From Atribacter laminatus (GTDB taxonomy: Bacteria; Atribacterota; Atribacteria; Atribacterales; Atribacteraceae), in contig NZ_CP065383.1 in the NCBI RefSeq assembly GCF_015775515.1, forward strand, positions 2,976,001-3,040,000: a DNA stretch of 64,000 bases, given 5' to 3'. The notes beneath the pieces were generated by a model, which saw only the letters and a list, made by a program, of their open reading frames with translations, ran no database searches and was not told where the DNA came from. A program made the position numbers and the translations under genes. This document shows positions 25,152 to 34,881 of the stretch, piece after piece (the stretch's first letter is position 1; each line of letters opens with the position of its first letter).

Positions 25152-25542
25152 CGTTGCTTTCAGGATCAGAGGCTTCTAATCCATCAGGTTGTGGCTCGGG
25201 ACTGGCTGTATCTTCAGTCGTTTCCACCGGTTTTTTTTCTTTTGCAGCAGTCTTTTTCTTTTCATCCTTTACCAGGATATGGCGCAGAACTGAATCGATA
25301 AATTGAATAGTTCTAACCAGTTCCTTGACTGATTGGGGAGAAAGGGAAAAGTTGAGAAAAACATAAATTCCTTCAGTTTGTTTGTTGATGGGATGAGCGA
25401 GACGTCTCTTTCCCCATACATTGGTCTCGGTACACTCTCCTCCGAGCTCTGTTATCCGAGACTTTACATTTTCAACTACCTGATTCACTTCTTCTTCGTT
25501 CAAAGTTGAACGAAGAACCATTCCTAACTCGTATTGATTCAT
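25129..25542 (-). CDS. rpsF: 30S ribosomal protein S6
   Basis: 137 aa. MNQYELGMVLRSTLNEEEVNQVVENV, then WGKRRLAHPINKQTEGIYVFLNF and IDSVLRHILVK, are characteristic. The first ~97 residues form the whole S6 fold. The remaining ~40 are a low-complexity Lys/Glu/Pro tail (DEKKKTAAKEKKPVETTEDT), longer than usual. First gene of the S6-SSB-S18-YybS-L9-DnaB operon. Confidence 0.95.
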   Translation of the reverse strand: MNQYELGMVLRSTLNEEEVNQVVENVKSRITELGGECTETNVWGKRRLAHPINKQTEGIYVFLNFSLSPQSVKELVRTIQFIDSVLRHILVKDEKKKTAAKEKKPVETTEDTASPEPQPDGLEASDPESNDVQTPSE

Positions 25543-25551
25543 TTCATGTCC

Positions 25552-25596
25552 TCCCTTCGGTCGTTTGGTTTCATCATCTTGAAGATGAAACAGGGA
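25552..25596 (-). promoter_or_regulatory. Candidate S6:S18-binding leader of rpsF
   Basis: On the minus strand the leader forms an outer stem CCCT (25592-25595) / AGGG (25553-25556) around an inner hairpin GTTTCATC..GATGAAAC. The unpaired stretch AAACGACCGA lies on one side only and contains CCG. Known rpsF leaders use a stem with a bulged CCG that mimics 16S rRNA helix 22 for feedback by the S6:S18 complex. The match is by eye, and the position just before the start codon fits translational control. Confidence 0.5.
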
Positions 25597-25656
25597 AAAA
25601 ATTCTTCATTTAATAAAAAAATTTAACTTCTGGATGATTGACTTTTATCGGATAAC

Positions 25657-26913
25657 TTAAGTTCCTTCCTCCCAAGAAGCTAAATATTTCTTTTGACGAG
25701 GAGTGAGTTCCTCAATTTTAATCGACAAAGAAGAAAGTTTTAAATGAGCAACGTTCATATCGATATCATCGGGAACTTTATACACTTGATTTTCAAGCGA
25801 AGATGCCTGTTCTTTTAAAAATTTTACCGACAAAGCTTGGTTGGCAAAACTCATATCCATAACTGTTGGGGGATGGCCTTCGGCACAAGCCAGATTCACC
25901 AGCCGTCCTTCTGCTAAAAAGAAGAGTTTTTTTCCGTTAGATAAAGTAAACTCTTCAACCAATGGTTGGGCTTCCCTCCGGTTGACGCTCACCGATTCTA
26001 AATCATCTCGATCTATTTCAACATTAAAATGACCTGAGTTGCATAGAATTGTCCCATCATTCATTTGGAGAAAATGCTCCTTCCGAATGACAGAAATATT
26101 TCCAGTCACTGTTATAAAAAGATCCCCCCAAGCTGCGGCATCTAACATAGACATTACTTCATATCCGTCCATCAATGCCTCCAAAGCTTTTACCGGGTTA
26201 ATCTCGACTATCCCGACTCTCGCACCCATTCCACGAGCTCGCATGGCAATACCTCTTCCACACCATCCATATCCGACTACCACAACTTTTTTCCCACTTA
26301 ATAGAATATGAGTAGCTCGTAGAATTCCTTCTAAAGTACTTTGGCCGGTTCCGTACCGGTTATCAAAGAGATGTTTAGTATCAGCATCATTGACGGCAAT
26401 CACTGGATATCGCAACTGCCCTGCCTTTGCCATGCTTTTTAAACGGACGACACCAGTGGTTGTTTCTTCCGTTCCACCGATAACCTGGGAAATCCGAGAA
26501 CCACCTTTTTGATGAAGAGTTGACACTAAATCCGCTCCATCATCCATCGTAATCTGAGGGTTTCTTTCTAAAACTTCGTCAATATGTTGATAATAGGTTT
26601 CACGATCTTCACCGCATATGGCAAAGACGTTTATTCCAAAATCTTTCACCAATGAGGCAGCAACTTCATCCTGAGTACTGAGGGGATTGGAAGCACAAAG
26701 GGCAACATTAGCTCCACCTTCTTTTAAGGTGATCATGAGAACGGCTGTTTCTGAAGTCACGTGCAAGCAAGCTGCAATCTGTACTCCCTCCAAGGGCTTG
26801 TCTTTCTTCCATTGAGCTGCAATTCCTGATAGGACCGGCATCTCACGGCGAACCCACTCAATTTTTTTCTTTCCTGCCGGTGCAAGTTCGATATCTTTAA
26901 TATGATGATCCAT
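25657..26913 (-). CDS. ahcY: S-adenosylhomocysteine hydrolase
   Basis: 418 aa, the shorter prokaryotic form without the ~40-residue insertion of plant and proteobacterial enzymes. Motifs: AACLHVTSETAVLMITLKEG, CASNPLSTQDEVAASL, DDGADLVSTLH, NRYGTGQSTLEGILRATH and the NAD-binding GYGWCGRGIAMRARGMGA. Splits S-adenosylhomocysteine into adenosine and homocysteine, regenerating methyl-cycle substrate. It lies 12 bp after metK on the same strand, so the two steps of the activated-methyl cycle are co-expressed. Confidence 0.96.
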   Translation of the reverse strand: MDHHIKDIELAPAGKKKIEWVRREMPVLSGIAAQWKKDKPLEGVQIAACLHVTSETAVLMITLKEGGANVALCASNPLSTQDEVAASLVKDFGINVFAICGEDRETYYQHIDEVLERNPQITMDDGADLVSTLHQKGGSRISQVIGGTEETTTGVVRLKSMAKAGQLRYPVIAVNDADTKHLFDNRYGTGQSTLEGILRATHILLSGKKVVVVGYGWCGRGIAMRARGMGARVGIVEINPVKALEALMDGYEVMSMLDAAAWGDLFITVTGNISVIRKEHFLQMNDGTILCNSGHFNVEIDRDDLESVSVNRREAQPLVEEFTLSNGKKLFFLAEGRLVNLACAEGHPPTVMDMSFANQALSVKFLKEQASSLENQVYKVPDDIDMNVAHLKLSSLSIKIEELTPRQKKYLASWEEGT

Positions 26914-26925
26914 CTTATTCTCCTC

Positions 26926-28122
26926 TTACATCCCGGCTAAATCCTGGATGATCTCAACCTTATCAGTCTGTTCCCAGGTAAAATCGGGATCATTTCTGCC
27001 AAAATGACCGTAAGCAGCAGTTTTCTTGTAGATTGGTCTTCGAAGACGAAGGTCGCGAATAATTGCCCCTGGTCTTAGATCAAAGGTCTTCTTTATAATA
27101 TCTAAAATCTCTTCATCGGTAATCCTACCAGTTCCAAAAGTTTCCACTGAAATTGAAACCGGTTTCGCCACACCGATGGCATAAGCAACCTGTATTTCAC
27201 ATCTATCGGCCAATCCAGCAGCGACAATATTTTTCGCTACATAACGAGCAGCATAACTGGCTGAACGGTCAACTTTAGTTGGATCTTTGCCGGAGAAACA
27301 CCCGCCGCCATGACGACCGATTCCTCCATAAGTATCAACGATTATTTTTCTTCCGGTTAATCCTGTATCTCCTTGAGGTCCTCCGATAACAAAACGACCG
27401 GTTGGATTAATCAAAAAACGAGTTTGACTGTTGATATATTCAGCCGGAATCACCGGACGAATAACTTCTTCTACCAGATTTGTTTCGATAGTTTGATGGT
27501 TAATATCGGGATGGTGCTGAGCAGCAATAATTATCGTATCGATATTCCGAGGGATTCCATCAACATAATTTACTGTCACTTGAGTCTTTCCGTCAGGACG
27601 AAGGTAAGTAAATATTCCTTTCTTTCTGACTTCGGCTAAACGGTAAGCCAGTCGATGTGCCATTGCGATTGGAAATGGGAGCATCTCGATAGTTTCATTG
27701 GTAGCATATCCAAACATTAACCCCTGATCGCCAGCGCCCAGAGAAAGGTCTTCGTCTTCGGTTGTTTCACCCAATTTTGATTCGAGACTTTTATTAACTC
27801 CTAAGGCAATATCAGGTGATTGTTCATCAATGGCAGTAAGAACCGAACAGGTTGCATAATCAAATCCAAATTTGGCTCGCGTATAACCAATTTCACGAAT
27901 AGTTTCTCTTGCCACTCGTGGAATATCGACATAACATGAGGTACTAATTTGACCTGCAATCATGACCATTCCTGTTGCTACTAAAGTCTCGACTGCAACA
28001 CGACCTTGAGCATCTTGTTCGTAAATAGCATCCAGGACGGCATCCGAAATTTGATCTGCCATTTTATCGGGATGGCCTTCGGTTACTGATTCCGACGTTA
28101 TTTGATATTTTTTTCCTGGCAT
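26926..28122 (-). CDS. metK: S-adenosylmethionine synthetase
   Basis: 398 aa, full length. Motifs [56 protein letters not shown] and [27 protein letters not shown] are all present. Makes SAM from methionine and ATP. Ribosome site GGGAGGTC lies upstream of the ATG. The 194-bp upstream region was inspected for a SAM riboswitch and none of the conserved SAM-I core was recognised; only a small GCTGTTGAGACAGC hairpin is visible. Confidence 0.97.
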   Translation of the reverse strand: MPGKKYQITSESVTEGHPDKMADQISDAVLDAIYEQDAQGRVAVETLVATGMVMIAGQISTSCYVDIPRVARETIREIGYTRAKFGFDYATCSVLTAIDEQSPDIALGVNKSLESKLGETTEDEDLSLGAGDQGLMFGYATNETIEMLPFPIAMAHRLAYRLAEVRKKGIFTYLRPDGKTQVTVNYVDGIPRNIDTIIIAAQHHPDINHQTIETNLVEEVIRPVIPAEYINSQTRFLINPTGRFVIGGPQGDTGLTGRKIIVDTYGGIGRHGGGCFSGKDPTKVDRSASYAARYVAKNIVAAGLADRCEIQVAYAIGVAKPVSISVETFGTGRITDEEILDIIKKTFDLRPGAIIRDLRLRRPIYKKTAAYGHFGRNDPDFTWEQTDKVEIIQDLAGM

Positions 28123-28316
28123 TTCTTGACCTCCCTTACCATACCAACTTCATTTTTTCTTTAGCTATTTTATAAATTCGTATTCTTCCGCTGTCTCAAC
28201 AGCATTTTTTACAATTTTAATAAAAAAAACTTTCTTTGTACTTTTTTACTTAGGGATTAAACTTAAAATAAGATGAGAACCCGAAGCTGTAAAATAACAT
28301 ATTCTCCAGCACAATG

Positions 28317-28691
28317 TCAATCTATTTCGTTAAACTTATTAACCTGCAATTCTTTTGAATAAACCAAAAGGGCATTTCTCCATAACTTTTCCAACTGATA
28401 ATATTGTCTCTCTTCCTCTCGAAAAATATGAACAATAACGTCACCGTAATCCATAAGAATCCATTCGCCAGCATCGAATCCCTCAATATGAAAAGGTTGA
28501 ACTGAGTAAGAGTCCAAGGTCTTTTTTATTTCCTCAGCAATGGCTTTGGTTTGAATAAAGGTCGCTGCACTTCCAATGATCCAATAATCAGCTACAGGAA
28601 ATACATTTCTCAGATCAAGAACGACAACATCCTGCATTTTCTTTTCATCAGCAACTTCCAAAACGATTAAACATTTTTCCTTAGGATTCAT
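28317..28691 (-). CDS. rsfS: Ribosomal silencing factor RsfS
   Basis: 124 aa. DLRNVFPVADYWIIGSAATFIQTKAIAEEI and EGFDAGEWILMDYGDVIVHIF match the RsfS/YbeB/Iojap family, which binds L14 and blocks subunit joining during starvation. Overlaps the LCP gene by 11 bp. Last gene of the rplU-obg-nadD operon, its conserved location next to nadD and yqeK. Confidence 0.93.
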   Translation of the reverse strand: MNPKEKCLIVLEVADEKKMQDVVVLDLRNVFPVADYWIIGSAATFIQTKAIAEEIKKTLDSYSVQPFHIEGFDAGEWILMDYGDVIVHIFREEERQYYQLEKLWRNALLVYSKELQVNKFNEID

Positions 28692-29586
28692 TCAGCTGTT
28701 CCTCGACTTTTTCTTCTTTGAGAAAGAATTCGGCAATCAACTCTTTTGTTGTATCTAAATCTGGTTCCCAATAACTTACTCCTTCTATATAGGTAGCTTC
28801 TCCTGGCATCATATCAGTTATCATCACTCTTTCATTTAAGTCCTTAAACCAAAGGCCCAGGTTAATGAGTTCCTCATTGGAAAAATTGGTAACTAAAGCA
28901 TGCCTGAGCTCTTGGATAATTTGGGGCATTTTCGGAAGGTTTAAGGGATTATCAATCTCATTAAACAAAGCCTGAAGAAAATTTTGTTGCCTTTTGATTC
29001 GACCAATATCTCCTAACCTATCATTACGAAACCGAACATATTGTAAGGCTTTATCCCCTTTCAGGCGCTGTTTACCTGCAGAAATATCAATTACCAAATC
29101 CTGGGCTCGATCAATGTATTTCATATCACTTTCTACGTCAATTTCTACTCCACCCAATAGGTCAATAACCTTTTCAAATCCTTGATAATTGATCTCCACT
29201 GTATATGGAACAGGAATGTTTAAGTTTTTTTCAATAGTTTCCTTGAGAAGCTGGATCCCGCCCTTGGCATAAGAATGGTTGACTTTATCATAACCATTGC
29301 CCGGCACTTCAATGCGGGTATCGCGCGGAATAGAAAATAAAAGGATTTCTTCACTCTTGGTGTTTAGACAAAGTAAAATAATGGTATCACTTCGTAAAGG
29401 CTTAATACTATCTTGCCCAACAATTAAAATAGTGGTATTTTCTGGTGGAGCATAACCCATAACTGTTTGCACCAATTTATTCCGAACATTATGATTATTG
29501 AGACCAAAAAAAAGGATTCCGCCTATAATAAATCCAATGATTAAATACAAATATTTATAGCTTTTCTTTCTTCTGCGTTTTATCAT
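28681..29586 (-). CDS. LytR-CpsA-Psr family protein
   Basis: 301 aa. A basic N-terminus (KRRRKKSYK) and a single membrane anchor (about 10-30) precede an extracytoplasmic LCP domain: TILIVGQDSIKPLRSDTIILL, FSIPRDTRIEVPGNG, DKVNHSYAKGG and ALQYVRFRNDRLGDIGRIKRQQ, containing the Arg and Asp residues that bind the polyprenyl pyrophosphate substrate. LCP enzymes transfer lipid-linked glycopolymers to peptidoglycan or other acceptors. In a diderm the acceptor is uncertain. Overlaps yqeK at its start. Confidence 0.9.
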   Translation of the reverse strand: MIKRRRKKSYKYLYLIIGFIIGGILFFGLNNHNVRNKLVQTVMGYAPPENTTILIVGQDSIKPLRSDTIILLCLNTKSEEILLFSIPRDTRIEVPGNGYDKVNHSYAKGGIQLLKETIEKNLNIPVPYTVEINYQGFEKVIDLLGGVEIDVESDMKYIDRAQDLVIDISAGKQRLKGDKALQYVRFRNDRLGDIGRIKRQQNFLQALFNEIDNPLNLPKMPQIIQELRHALVTNFSNEELINLGLWFKDLNERVMITDMMPGEATYIEGVSYWEPDLDTTKELIAEFFLKEEKVEEQLNES

Positions 29587-30154
29587 TCGTTTCCTCTAAG
29601 TATATTCCAATAATTTTGTTCCAAGCTTCCATGCTAGCTGGATAAATAATCTTTTTTGTTGCAAGTAAATAATTCACTTTCATTTCTATGGCTTTTATAA
29701 AAGCTGCTTGAAGTCCTCTTTGCAAGGCTTCTCGAATTGTATCACTTTCTTTGAATCGACGTCCACTTTCGGATAAATCGGCTACAAAAAGTATTTTATC
29801 AAAATTACTCATATCTTCACAGGCAGTTGCATGCCAGCAAACAGCTCGAAGTATCGAATAGTCGGTAATATCGAACTGGCTAGCAAGAAATCGGGGACCC
29901 GCAAAAGCATGAAATATAGCTGGAATAGAATATCCAATTGGAAGAAAAAAGGGCGGGAGATATTGGACCATCTCCTTACAAGAAAGAGCTCTTGCTGAAT
30001 CATGGAGAAGACCTGCAATATAAGACTTTTCAGGATCTTCACCAAAATGAACAGCTAAATTCCTGGCTTCTTCGGCTACTCGAACTGAATGATTGAAACG
30101 TGAAGGAGAAATCATGCTTTTTAGTTGTTTAGTAATTAACTCATTCATTGACAT
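29555..30154 (-). CDS. yqeK: HD-domain hydrolase, YqeK-type (Ap4A hydrolase)
   Basis: 199 aa from the ATG at 30154 (a second ATG two codons on is equally possible); the frame extends upstream into nadD without a start site. HD signature: RFNHSVRVAEEA, GLLHDSARAL, AVCWHATACEDMSNFDKILFVADLSESGR. YqeK homologues cleave diadenosine tetraphosphate symmetrically. Sits between nadD and the LCP gene, as in Firmicutes, overlapping both. Confidence 0.88.
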   Translation of the reverse strand: MSMNELITKQLKSMISPSRFNHSVRVAEEARNLAVHFGEDPEKSYIAGLLHDSARALSCKEMVQYLPPFFLPIGYSIPAIFHAFAGPRFLASQFDITDYSILRAVCWHATACEDMSNFDKILFVADLSESGRRFKESDTIREALQRGLQAAFIKAIEMKVNYLLATKKIIYPASMEAWNKIIGIYLEETNDKTQKKEKL

Positions 30155-30728
30155 AAAGCCCGTTTTTTTTAATATAGTTTTCAACAGCCTCGGGAACCAA
30201 ATATTTAATTGATTCTCCCTTTTTAACCCGTCGCCGAATCTCTGATGAGGCAATAGCCAGAGCAGAGACCTCTATCATTTTCACCTTTTGCCGATATTTC
30301 TCTTCCATGCTCACCATTTTATAACCAGGTCGAGTTGCCGCTACAAAGGTACATAACCGGAAAAGCTCTTCAGGGTTGTTCCAGCTTGAAATCTGCGCAA
30401 AAGCGTCGGCTCCAGTTATAAAGAAGATTTCACTGTCATCTCCCCAAAATTCACGAAAATATCGCAAAGTATCAACGGCATAAGAAGGTCCAACTCGTTC
30501 CAACTCTACTCGGGAAACTCGAAAATAGGGATTAGTAATCGTCGCCAGCACCACCATTAAATAGCGATGTTCAGGGTTGGTTATCACCTGTCCAACTTTA
30601 TGGGGTGGCCGTGCCGAGGGAACAAAAACTACCTCGTCTAAATGAAAATAATCTCTCACTTCTTCAGCGGTTACTAAATGTCCTAAATGGATCGGATCAA
30701 AAGTGCCACCCATAATACCTTTTTTCAT
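30141..30728 (-). CDS. nadD: Nicotinate-nucleotide adenylyltransferase
   Basis: 195 aa from the ATG at 30728, which has AAGGAGAG upstream. The frame's upstream TTG at 30761 would put that ribosome site inside the gene. Nucleotidyltransferase motif GGTFDPIHLGHL, then VFVPSARPPHK, FITGADAF and the C-terminal SSEIRRRVKKGESIKYLVP. Converts nicotinate mononucleotide to deamido-NAD. Overlaps yqeK. Confidence 0.95.
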   Translation of the reverse strand: MKKGIMGGTFDPIHLGHLVTAEEVRDYFHLDEVVFVPSARPPHKVGQVITNPEHRYLMVVLATITNPYFRVSRVELERVGPSYAVDTLRYFREFWGDDSEIFFITGADAFAQISSWNNPEELFRLCTFVAATRPGYKMVSMEEKYRQKVKMIEVSALAIASSEIRRRVKKGESIKYLVPEAVENYIKKNGLYVNE

Positions 30729-30787
30729 AGAAACTATCTCTCCTTGGGATATCTGGTTCAAATAACCGTTATCTTATTTTAACTTTT

Positions 30788-32041
30788 CTAAGCGTTTCGA
30801 ATCTGTCCGGTTCCATAAACCACATATTTTATTGTAGTTAATTCTTGCAATCCCATAGGTCCCCGGGCATGAAGCTTCTGAGTACTAATACCAATTTCAG
30901 CTCCCAAGCCAAATTGTTCTCCATCAGTAAAACGAGTCGAAGCATTGACATAAACCGCCGCCGAGTCAATCTTATCCATAAAATTTCTGGCATTCGAATA
31001 GTTTTCAGTAATAATAGATTCTGAATGGTGTGTTCCATAAGTGTTGATGTGTTCAACAGCTTCGTTAAGGTCCTTTACCACCTTAACGGCTATAATCAAG
31101 TCGAGATATTCAATTTTCCAATCGTCATCGGTGGCTGGAACCAAATCAGGAATGATTTGACGAGCTTGTTCGCAACCTCGAATCTCAACCCCGGCTTGTT
31201 TGAGAGAACTGGTGATTTGGGGGAGAAAAACTTGGGCAATTCCCTGGTGAACTAATAATGTTTCCGCTGCATTACATACACTTGGCCGTTGAGTTTTCGC
31301 ATTCACCACAATCCTTTCTGCCATTGATAAATCAGCTTCTTCATCAACATAAACATGACAGTTCCCAACACCGGTCTCAATAACTGGTACTTGAGAATGA
31401 TTCACAACATTATGAATTAAACCTGCTCCTCCTCGGGGGATCGCGACATCAATATATTCTCTTAAAGTTAACAATTGAGCAATGTCATCATGGCTAGTAC
31501 TTTCAATCAGTTGAACCGAATTTTCTGGAAGAGAACATTGAAGGAGGGATTCACGAGCGAAAAGGGTTAGTAATCGGTTGGAATTGAGGGTGGAGCTACT
31601 TCCCCTCAAAACTAAGGCGTTTCCTGATTTAATTCCCAATCCGATGCTATCGATGGTCACATTCGGTCGAGCTTCATAAATAATCGCCAAGACTCCTAGT
31701 GGAACTCTCACTTTGGTTACCAATAAACCATTCGGTCTTTTCCAACCTGATATAACTTCCCCAACCGGATCAGCAAGTGCAGCTACTTGCCTTAAACCAT
31801 CTGCCATTCCGTGAATTCTTTTTTCATTGAGGATTAAACGATCAATATACCCGGGTTTCATATTGTTTTTTACAGCATTTTTAACATCTCTTTGATTTTC
31901 TTGTTCAATCCTCGATTGTTCTGATTCTAAACGTTGAGCCAGATCATCGAGAAAATTATTTTTTTTCTGGGTTGAAACCGTTGCCAACAACTGAGCAGCC
32001 TTTTTTGCTTTTTGAGCTTGCACTTTCATATCTTCAACCAT
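30788..32041 (-). CDS. proA: Glutamate-5-semialdehyde dehydrogenase (gamma-glutamyl phosphate reductase)
   Basis: 417 aa, aldehyde-dehydrogenase fold. VPLGVLAIIYEARPNVTIDSIGLGIKSGNALVLRGSS, VPVIETGVGNCHVYVD, and the catalytic Cys in QRPSVCNAAETLLVH are all present. Second step of proline synthesis. Overlaps proB by 16 bp. Confidence 0.96.
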   Translation of the reverse strand: MVEDMKVQAQKAKKAAQLLATVSTQKKNNFLDDLAQRLESEQSRIEQENQRDVKNAVKNNMKPGYIDRLILNEKRIHGMADGLRQVAALADPVGEVISGWKRPNGLLVTKVRVPLGVLAIIYEARPNVTIDSIGLGIKSGNALVLRGSSSTLNSNRLLTLFARESLLQCSLPENSVQLIESTSHDDIAQLLTLREYIDVAIPRGGAGLIHNVVNHSQVPVIETGVGNCHVYVDEEADLSMAERIVVNAKTQRPSVCNAAETLLVHQGIAQVFLPQITSSLKQAGVEIRGCEQARQIIPDLVPATDDDWKIEYLDLIIAVKVVKDLNEAVEHINTYGTHHSESIITENYSNARNFMDKIDSAAVYVNASTRFTDGEQFGLGAEIGISTQKLHARGPMGLQELTTIKYVVYGTGQIRNA

Positions 32042-33177
32042 CGTTTTTCTCCCCCCCGATTAAATAAAACTAAGTTATCAACATGAATCACTTCAACACT
32101 TATCTCTTGATCAAAAAAAACTTCTTGTAACTCAGTCGTATGTAAACCACGTATTTTTTTTAATTCTGTCGATGAAAAGTTTACCAAGCCCTTGGCAACT
32201 GATTGGCCTTCTTCATTGACAACTTCAATACAGTCACCTGAATCAAAAATACCTTCTACTGCCTTTATCCCCGCTGGTAATAGGCTTTTATTTCTCATCA
32301 AAGCAGAATAAGCTCCTTTGTCGATGAAGACCCGACCTCGGGCCATCATTCCAAAAGCAATCCACCGTTTCCGGTTTTTGAGGACCTTGGTCTGAGGGTA
32401 AAAAAAAGTTCCAACCTCTTCACCAGCAAATATTCTTTGAATTACTGAAAAGTCTTTTCCTAAAGCCAAGATGACTCCAATACCTGAAAAGGTCGCCATA
32501 CGACCTGCCATAATTTTGCTTTTCATCCCACCAGTCGAAATGTTACTTCCTTCCCGACCGGCCATTTTTTCAATATTATCGTCTACCCTCTCAACTTCTT
32601 TAATGAGAAGAGCCTTAGAATTTTTTTTGGGATCAGAAGTAAATAAACCCTCAATATCAGAAAGAATGATAAGCAGCTGGGCATTGATGAGCGATGCCAC
32701 TAAAGCCGATAAGCGATCATTGTCACCAAATTTTAATTCTGCTATGGCAACGGTATCGTTTTCATTAACAATCGGTAGTACATTATAATCAAGAAGGGTT
32801 TGAAAGGTATTGCGGGCATTGAGATACTTATGCCGATTATGAACATCTTCCGGTGCCAACAATATCTGGGCTACTGGAATACCAATTCGTGAAAATACCT
32901 GGCAATAATTCTGCATGAGAATGCCTTGGCCCACCGCCGCCAAGGCTTGTTTGAACGGGATATCGTTTCTTTTCCGTTTCAGCCCTAAACGACTCATACC
33001 ACAGGCCATTGCGCCTGAAGTTACTAAAATGACCTTTTTACCCCTTTGACGGAGTTGATGAATGCTTTGAGCTAATTCTTCTAATCGGGAAATTTCTAAA
33101 ATATAATTTTTAACCAACAATGAACTTCCGACTTTTATAACGACCACCTGGCTGTTTTCAATAAAATCAATTCGCTT
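32026..33177 (-). CDS. proB: Glutamate 5-kinase
   Basis: 383 aa. Amino-acid kinase domain: VVVIKVGSSLLV, VTSGAMACGMSRLG, NENDTVAIAELKFGDNDRLSALVA and TGGMKSKIMAGRMA. C-terminal PUA domain (RVFIDKGAYSALMRNKSLLPAGIKAVEG). The ATG at 33177 is chosen, 19 bp after obg ends. A TTG at 33225 would overlap obg by 29 bp. Neither has a strong ribosome site, so translational coupling to obg is likely. First step of proline synthesis. Confidence 0.94.
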   Translation of the reverse strand, partial: KRIDFIENSQVVVIKVGSSLLVKNYILEISRLEELAQSIHQLRQRGKKVILVTSGAMACGMSRLGLKRKRNDIPFKQALAAVGQGILMQNYCQVFSRIGIPVAQILLAPEDVHNRHKYLNARNTFQTLLDYNVLPIVNENDTVAIAELKFGDNDRLSALVASLINAQLLIILSDIEGLFTSDPKKNSKALLIKEVERVDDNIEKMAGREGSNISTGGMKSKIMAGRMATFSGIGVILALGKDFSVIQRIFAGEEVGTFFYPQTKVLKNRKRWIAFGMMARGRVFIDKGAYSALMRNKSLLPAGIKAVEGIFDSGDCIEVVNEEGQSVAKGLVNFSSTELKKIRGLHTTELQEVFFDQEISVEVIHVDNLVLFNRGGEKRWLKI

Positions 33178-33196
33178 CATTGGTTTATTCAGTTTT

Positions 33197-34477
33197 TCAT
33201 TGGGAATAGGTTTTATCGGTTTCAAGGTGTTTTCCAGTCCAAATAAAATTTAAATCTCCTATTTCAACTATTGATCCGGGTTTAATAGCCGAAAAATATC
33301 TTAGGAAGTCGGAATGAACTAATTTCTGATTAAATATAGAAAGCGCGTTATCGGAGTTCCAATCGATTTCAGTCATTAAACGATCAAGAAAAGGCGTTGA
33401 AAATCGATAATGCCGGGGCTGGGCGGGATTCGATCCAATATTTTTAGAATGAGAAAGAATTTCTTCGGTAATAATTTCGGGGGCATTTTTTAAAAATTCG
33501 ATAATCGCATCGAGCAGTTGATTTATCCCTTCCTTGGTCAGAGAAGATATTCCAAAAACTGGAATATCTTGCTGTTCAAGAGTTGATTTAAACTCACCAA
33601 AATTTTGAGCAGCTTGAATAAGGTCAAGCTTGGTAGCCACGACAAAAAAAGGCTTAGCTGCCAAAGAAGAGCTATGGGCCTCAAATTCATGACGAAGGGT
33701 TAAAAAATCATCGTAAGGATTATTCTTAGAATAGAATTGGGATAGATCAACACAATGGAGGATAAGGCGTGTCCTTTCTATGTGCCGTAAGAATTCTAAG
33801 CCTAAACCAACACCTCGGCTGGCTCCTTCAATAATTCCCGGAACATCGACCATAATAAACTGCTGGTCATGATGGTTCACAACGCCTAAATTTGGATGAA
33901 GAGTAGTAAACGGATAATCGGCTATTCGTGGTTTCGCAGCACTTACCACTGAGAGGAGCGTTGATTTTCCTGCATTGGGCAAACCACTAATGCCAACATC
34001 AGAAATCAACTTAAGTTCTAAACGAATCTCTCTCGCTTCACCCGTTTCTCCTTTTTCAGCAATACGGGGAGCTTGATTGGTTGGTGTTGCAAATGAACTA
34101 TTTCCTCGTCCACCTCGTCCACCTCGGGCAATTATGACTTCTTGCCTTTCTTTCGTCAAATCAGCAATGATTTGATTATCCTTTTGATCAATAATTTGAG
34201 TACCTATGGGAACAACTAAAACTGTGTCAACTCCGTCTTTTCCGTATTGGTTCTTCCCCTTGCCTGGTTGACCATCCGATGCTTCATAGACTTTCTGAAC
34301 AGCAATATCATATAAAGTTTTTTTCTGAGATGAAGCAATAGCAACTACGTTCCCTCCTTTTCCACCACTTCCACCAGCCGGCCCACCTCGAGGGACATAT
34401 TTCTCTCTTAAAAAACTGATCGCACCATCGCCACCACGACCGGCACGAACTCTTAATATAGCTTGGTCAACAAACAA
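33197..34477 (-). CDS. obg: GTPase Obg/CgtA
   Basis: 426 aa. Glycine-rich Obg fold (RAGRGGDGAISFLREKYVPRGGPAGGSGGKGG), G domain with GLPNAGKST, DYPFTTLHPN, DVPGIIEGA and ATKLDL, and a C-terminal OCT domain (about 345-420, ending with the Obg-specific FIWTG). The OCT domain marks the Firmicutes/Thermotogae-type Obg. Ribosome assembly and stress GTPase. Downstream of rplU-rpmA as in most bacteria. Confidence 0.96.
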   Translation of the reverse strand: MFVDQAILRVRAGRGGDGAISFLREKYVPRGGPAGGSGGKGGNVVAIASSQKKTLYDIAVQKVYEASDGQPGKGKNQYGKDGVDTVLVVPIGTQIIDQKDNQIIADLTKERQEVIIARGGRGGRGNSSFATPTNQAPRIAEKGETGEAREIRLELKLISDVGISGLPNAGKSTLLSVVSAAKPRIADYPFTTLHPNLGVVNHHDQQFIMVDVPGIIEGASRGVGLGLEFLRHIERTRLILHCVDLSQFYSKNNPYDDFLTLRHEFEAHSSSLAAKPFFVVATKLDLIQAAQNFGEFKSTLEQQDIPVFGISSLTKEGINQLLDAIIEFLKNAPEIITEEILSHSKNIGSNPAQPRHYRFSTPFLDRLMTEIDWNSDNALSIFNQKLVHSDFLRYFSAIKPGSIVEIGDLNFIWTGKHLETDKTYSQ

Positions 34478-34588
34478 TTAAACACTCCAAGATACTCAAT
34501 CAACTATACGGTTCTCCAATAATAGGTTACCACAAGTTGGATAATGAAAAGGAGATTTTCTTATTATCAAATCCATTGATGCCAACAA

Positions 34589-34858
34589 TTATGAATCCCG
34601 AGAAGGCATCTCAGGGAGAATCGAGACATATTTCCTTCCAGCTTTCTCTTGATAAACAACATATCCAGCTTGAAGGGCAAAAAGGGTGTAATCTTTAGCG
34701 GTCCCTACATTTGTCCCTGGCTTGATCTTGGTCCCTCGTTGTCGAATGAGAATGTTGCCAGCCAAAACGTACTGACCACTAAATTTTTTCACGCCAAGCC
34801 TTTGTGCATTGCTATCGCGTCCGTTTTTTCCGCTTCCGCCTGCTTTCTTGTGTGCCAT
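34589..34858 (-). CDS. rpmA: 50S ribosomal protein L27
   Basis: 89 aa. [48 protein letters not shown] and KDYTLFAL are diagnostic. It starts directly with MAHKKAGG, so it has no cleavable N-terminal extension of the Staphylococcus type. Lies 23 bp after rplU. Confidence 0.97.
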   Translation of the reverse strand: MAHKKAGGSGKNGRDSNAQRLGVKKFSGQYVLAGNILIRQRGTKIKPGTNVGTAKDYTLFALQAGYVVYQEKAGRKYVSILPEMPSRDS

Positions 34859-34881
34859 AGTTATTAAAGCCTCCTCAATGG

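Noticed and set aside
28123-28316. SAM riboswitch before metK
   Set aside because: I looked for the conserved SAM-I core and pairing scheme on the minus strand and did not find it; only a small isolated hairpin is present.
34649-34867. Open frames opposite rpmA, rplI, obg and other housekeeping genes
   Set aside because: They are antisense shadows of strongly conserved genes, with no start signals.
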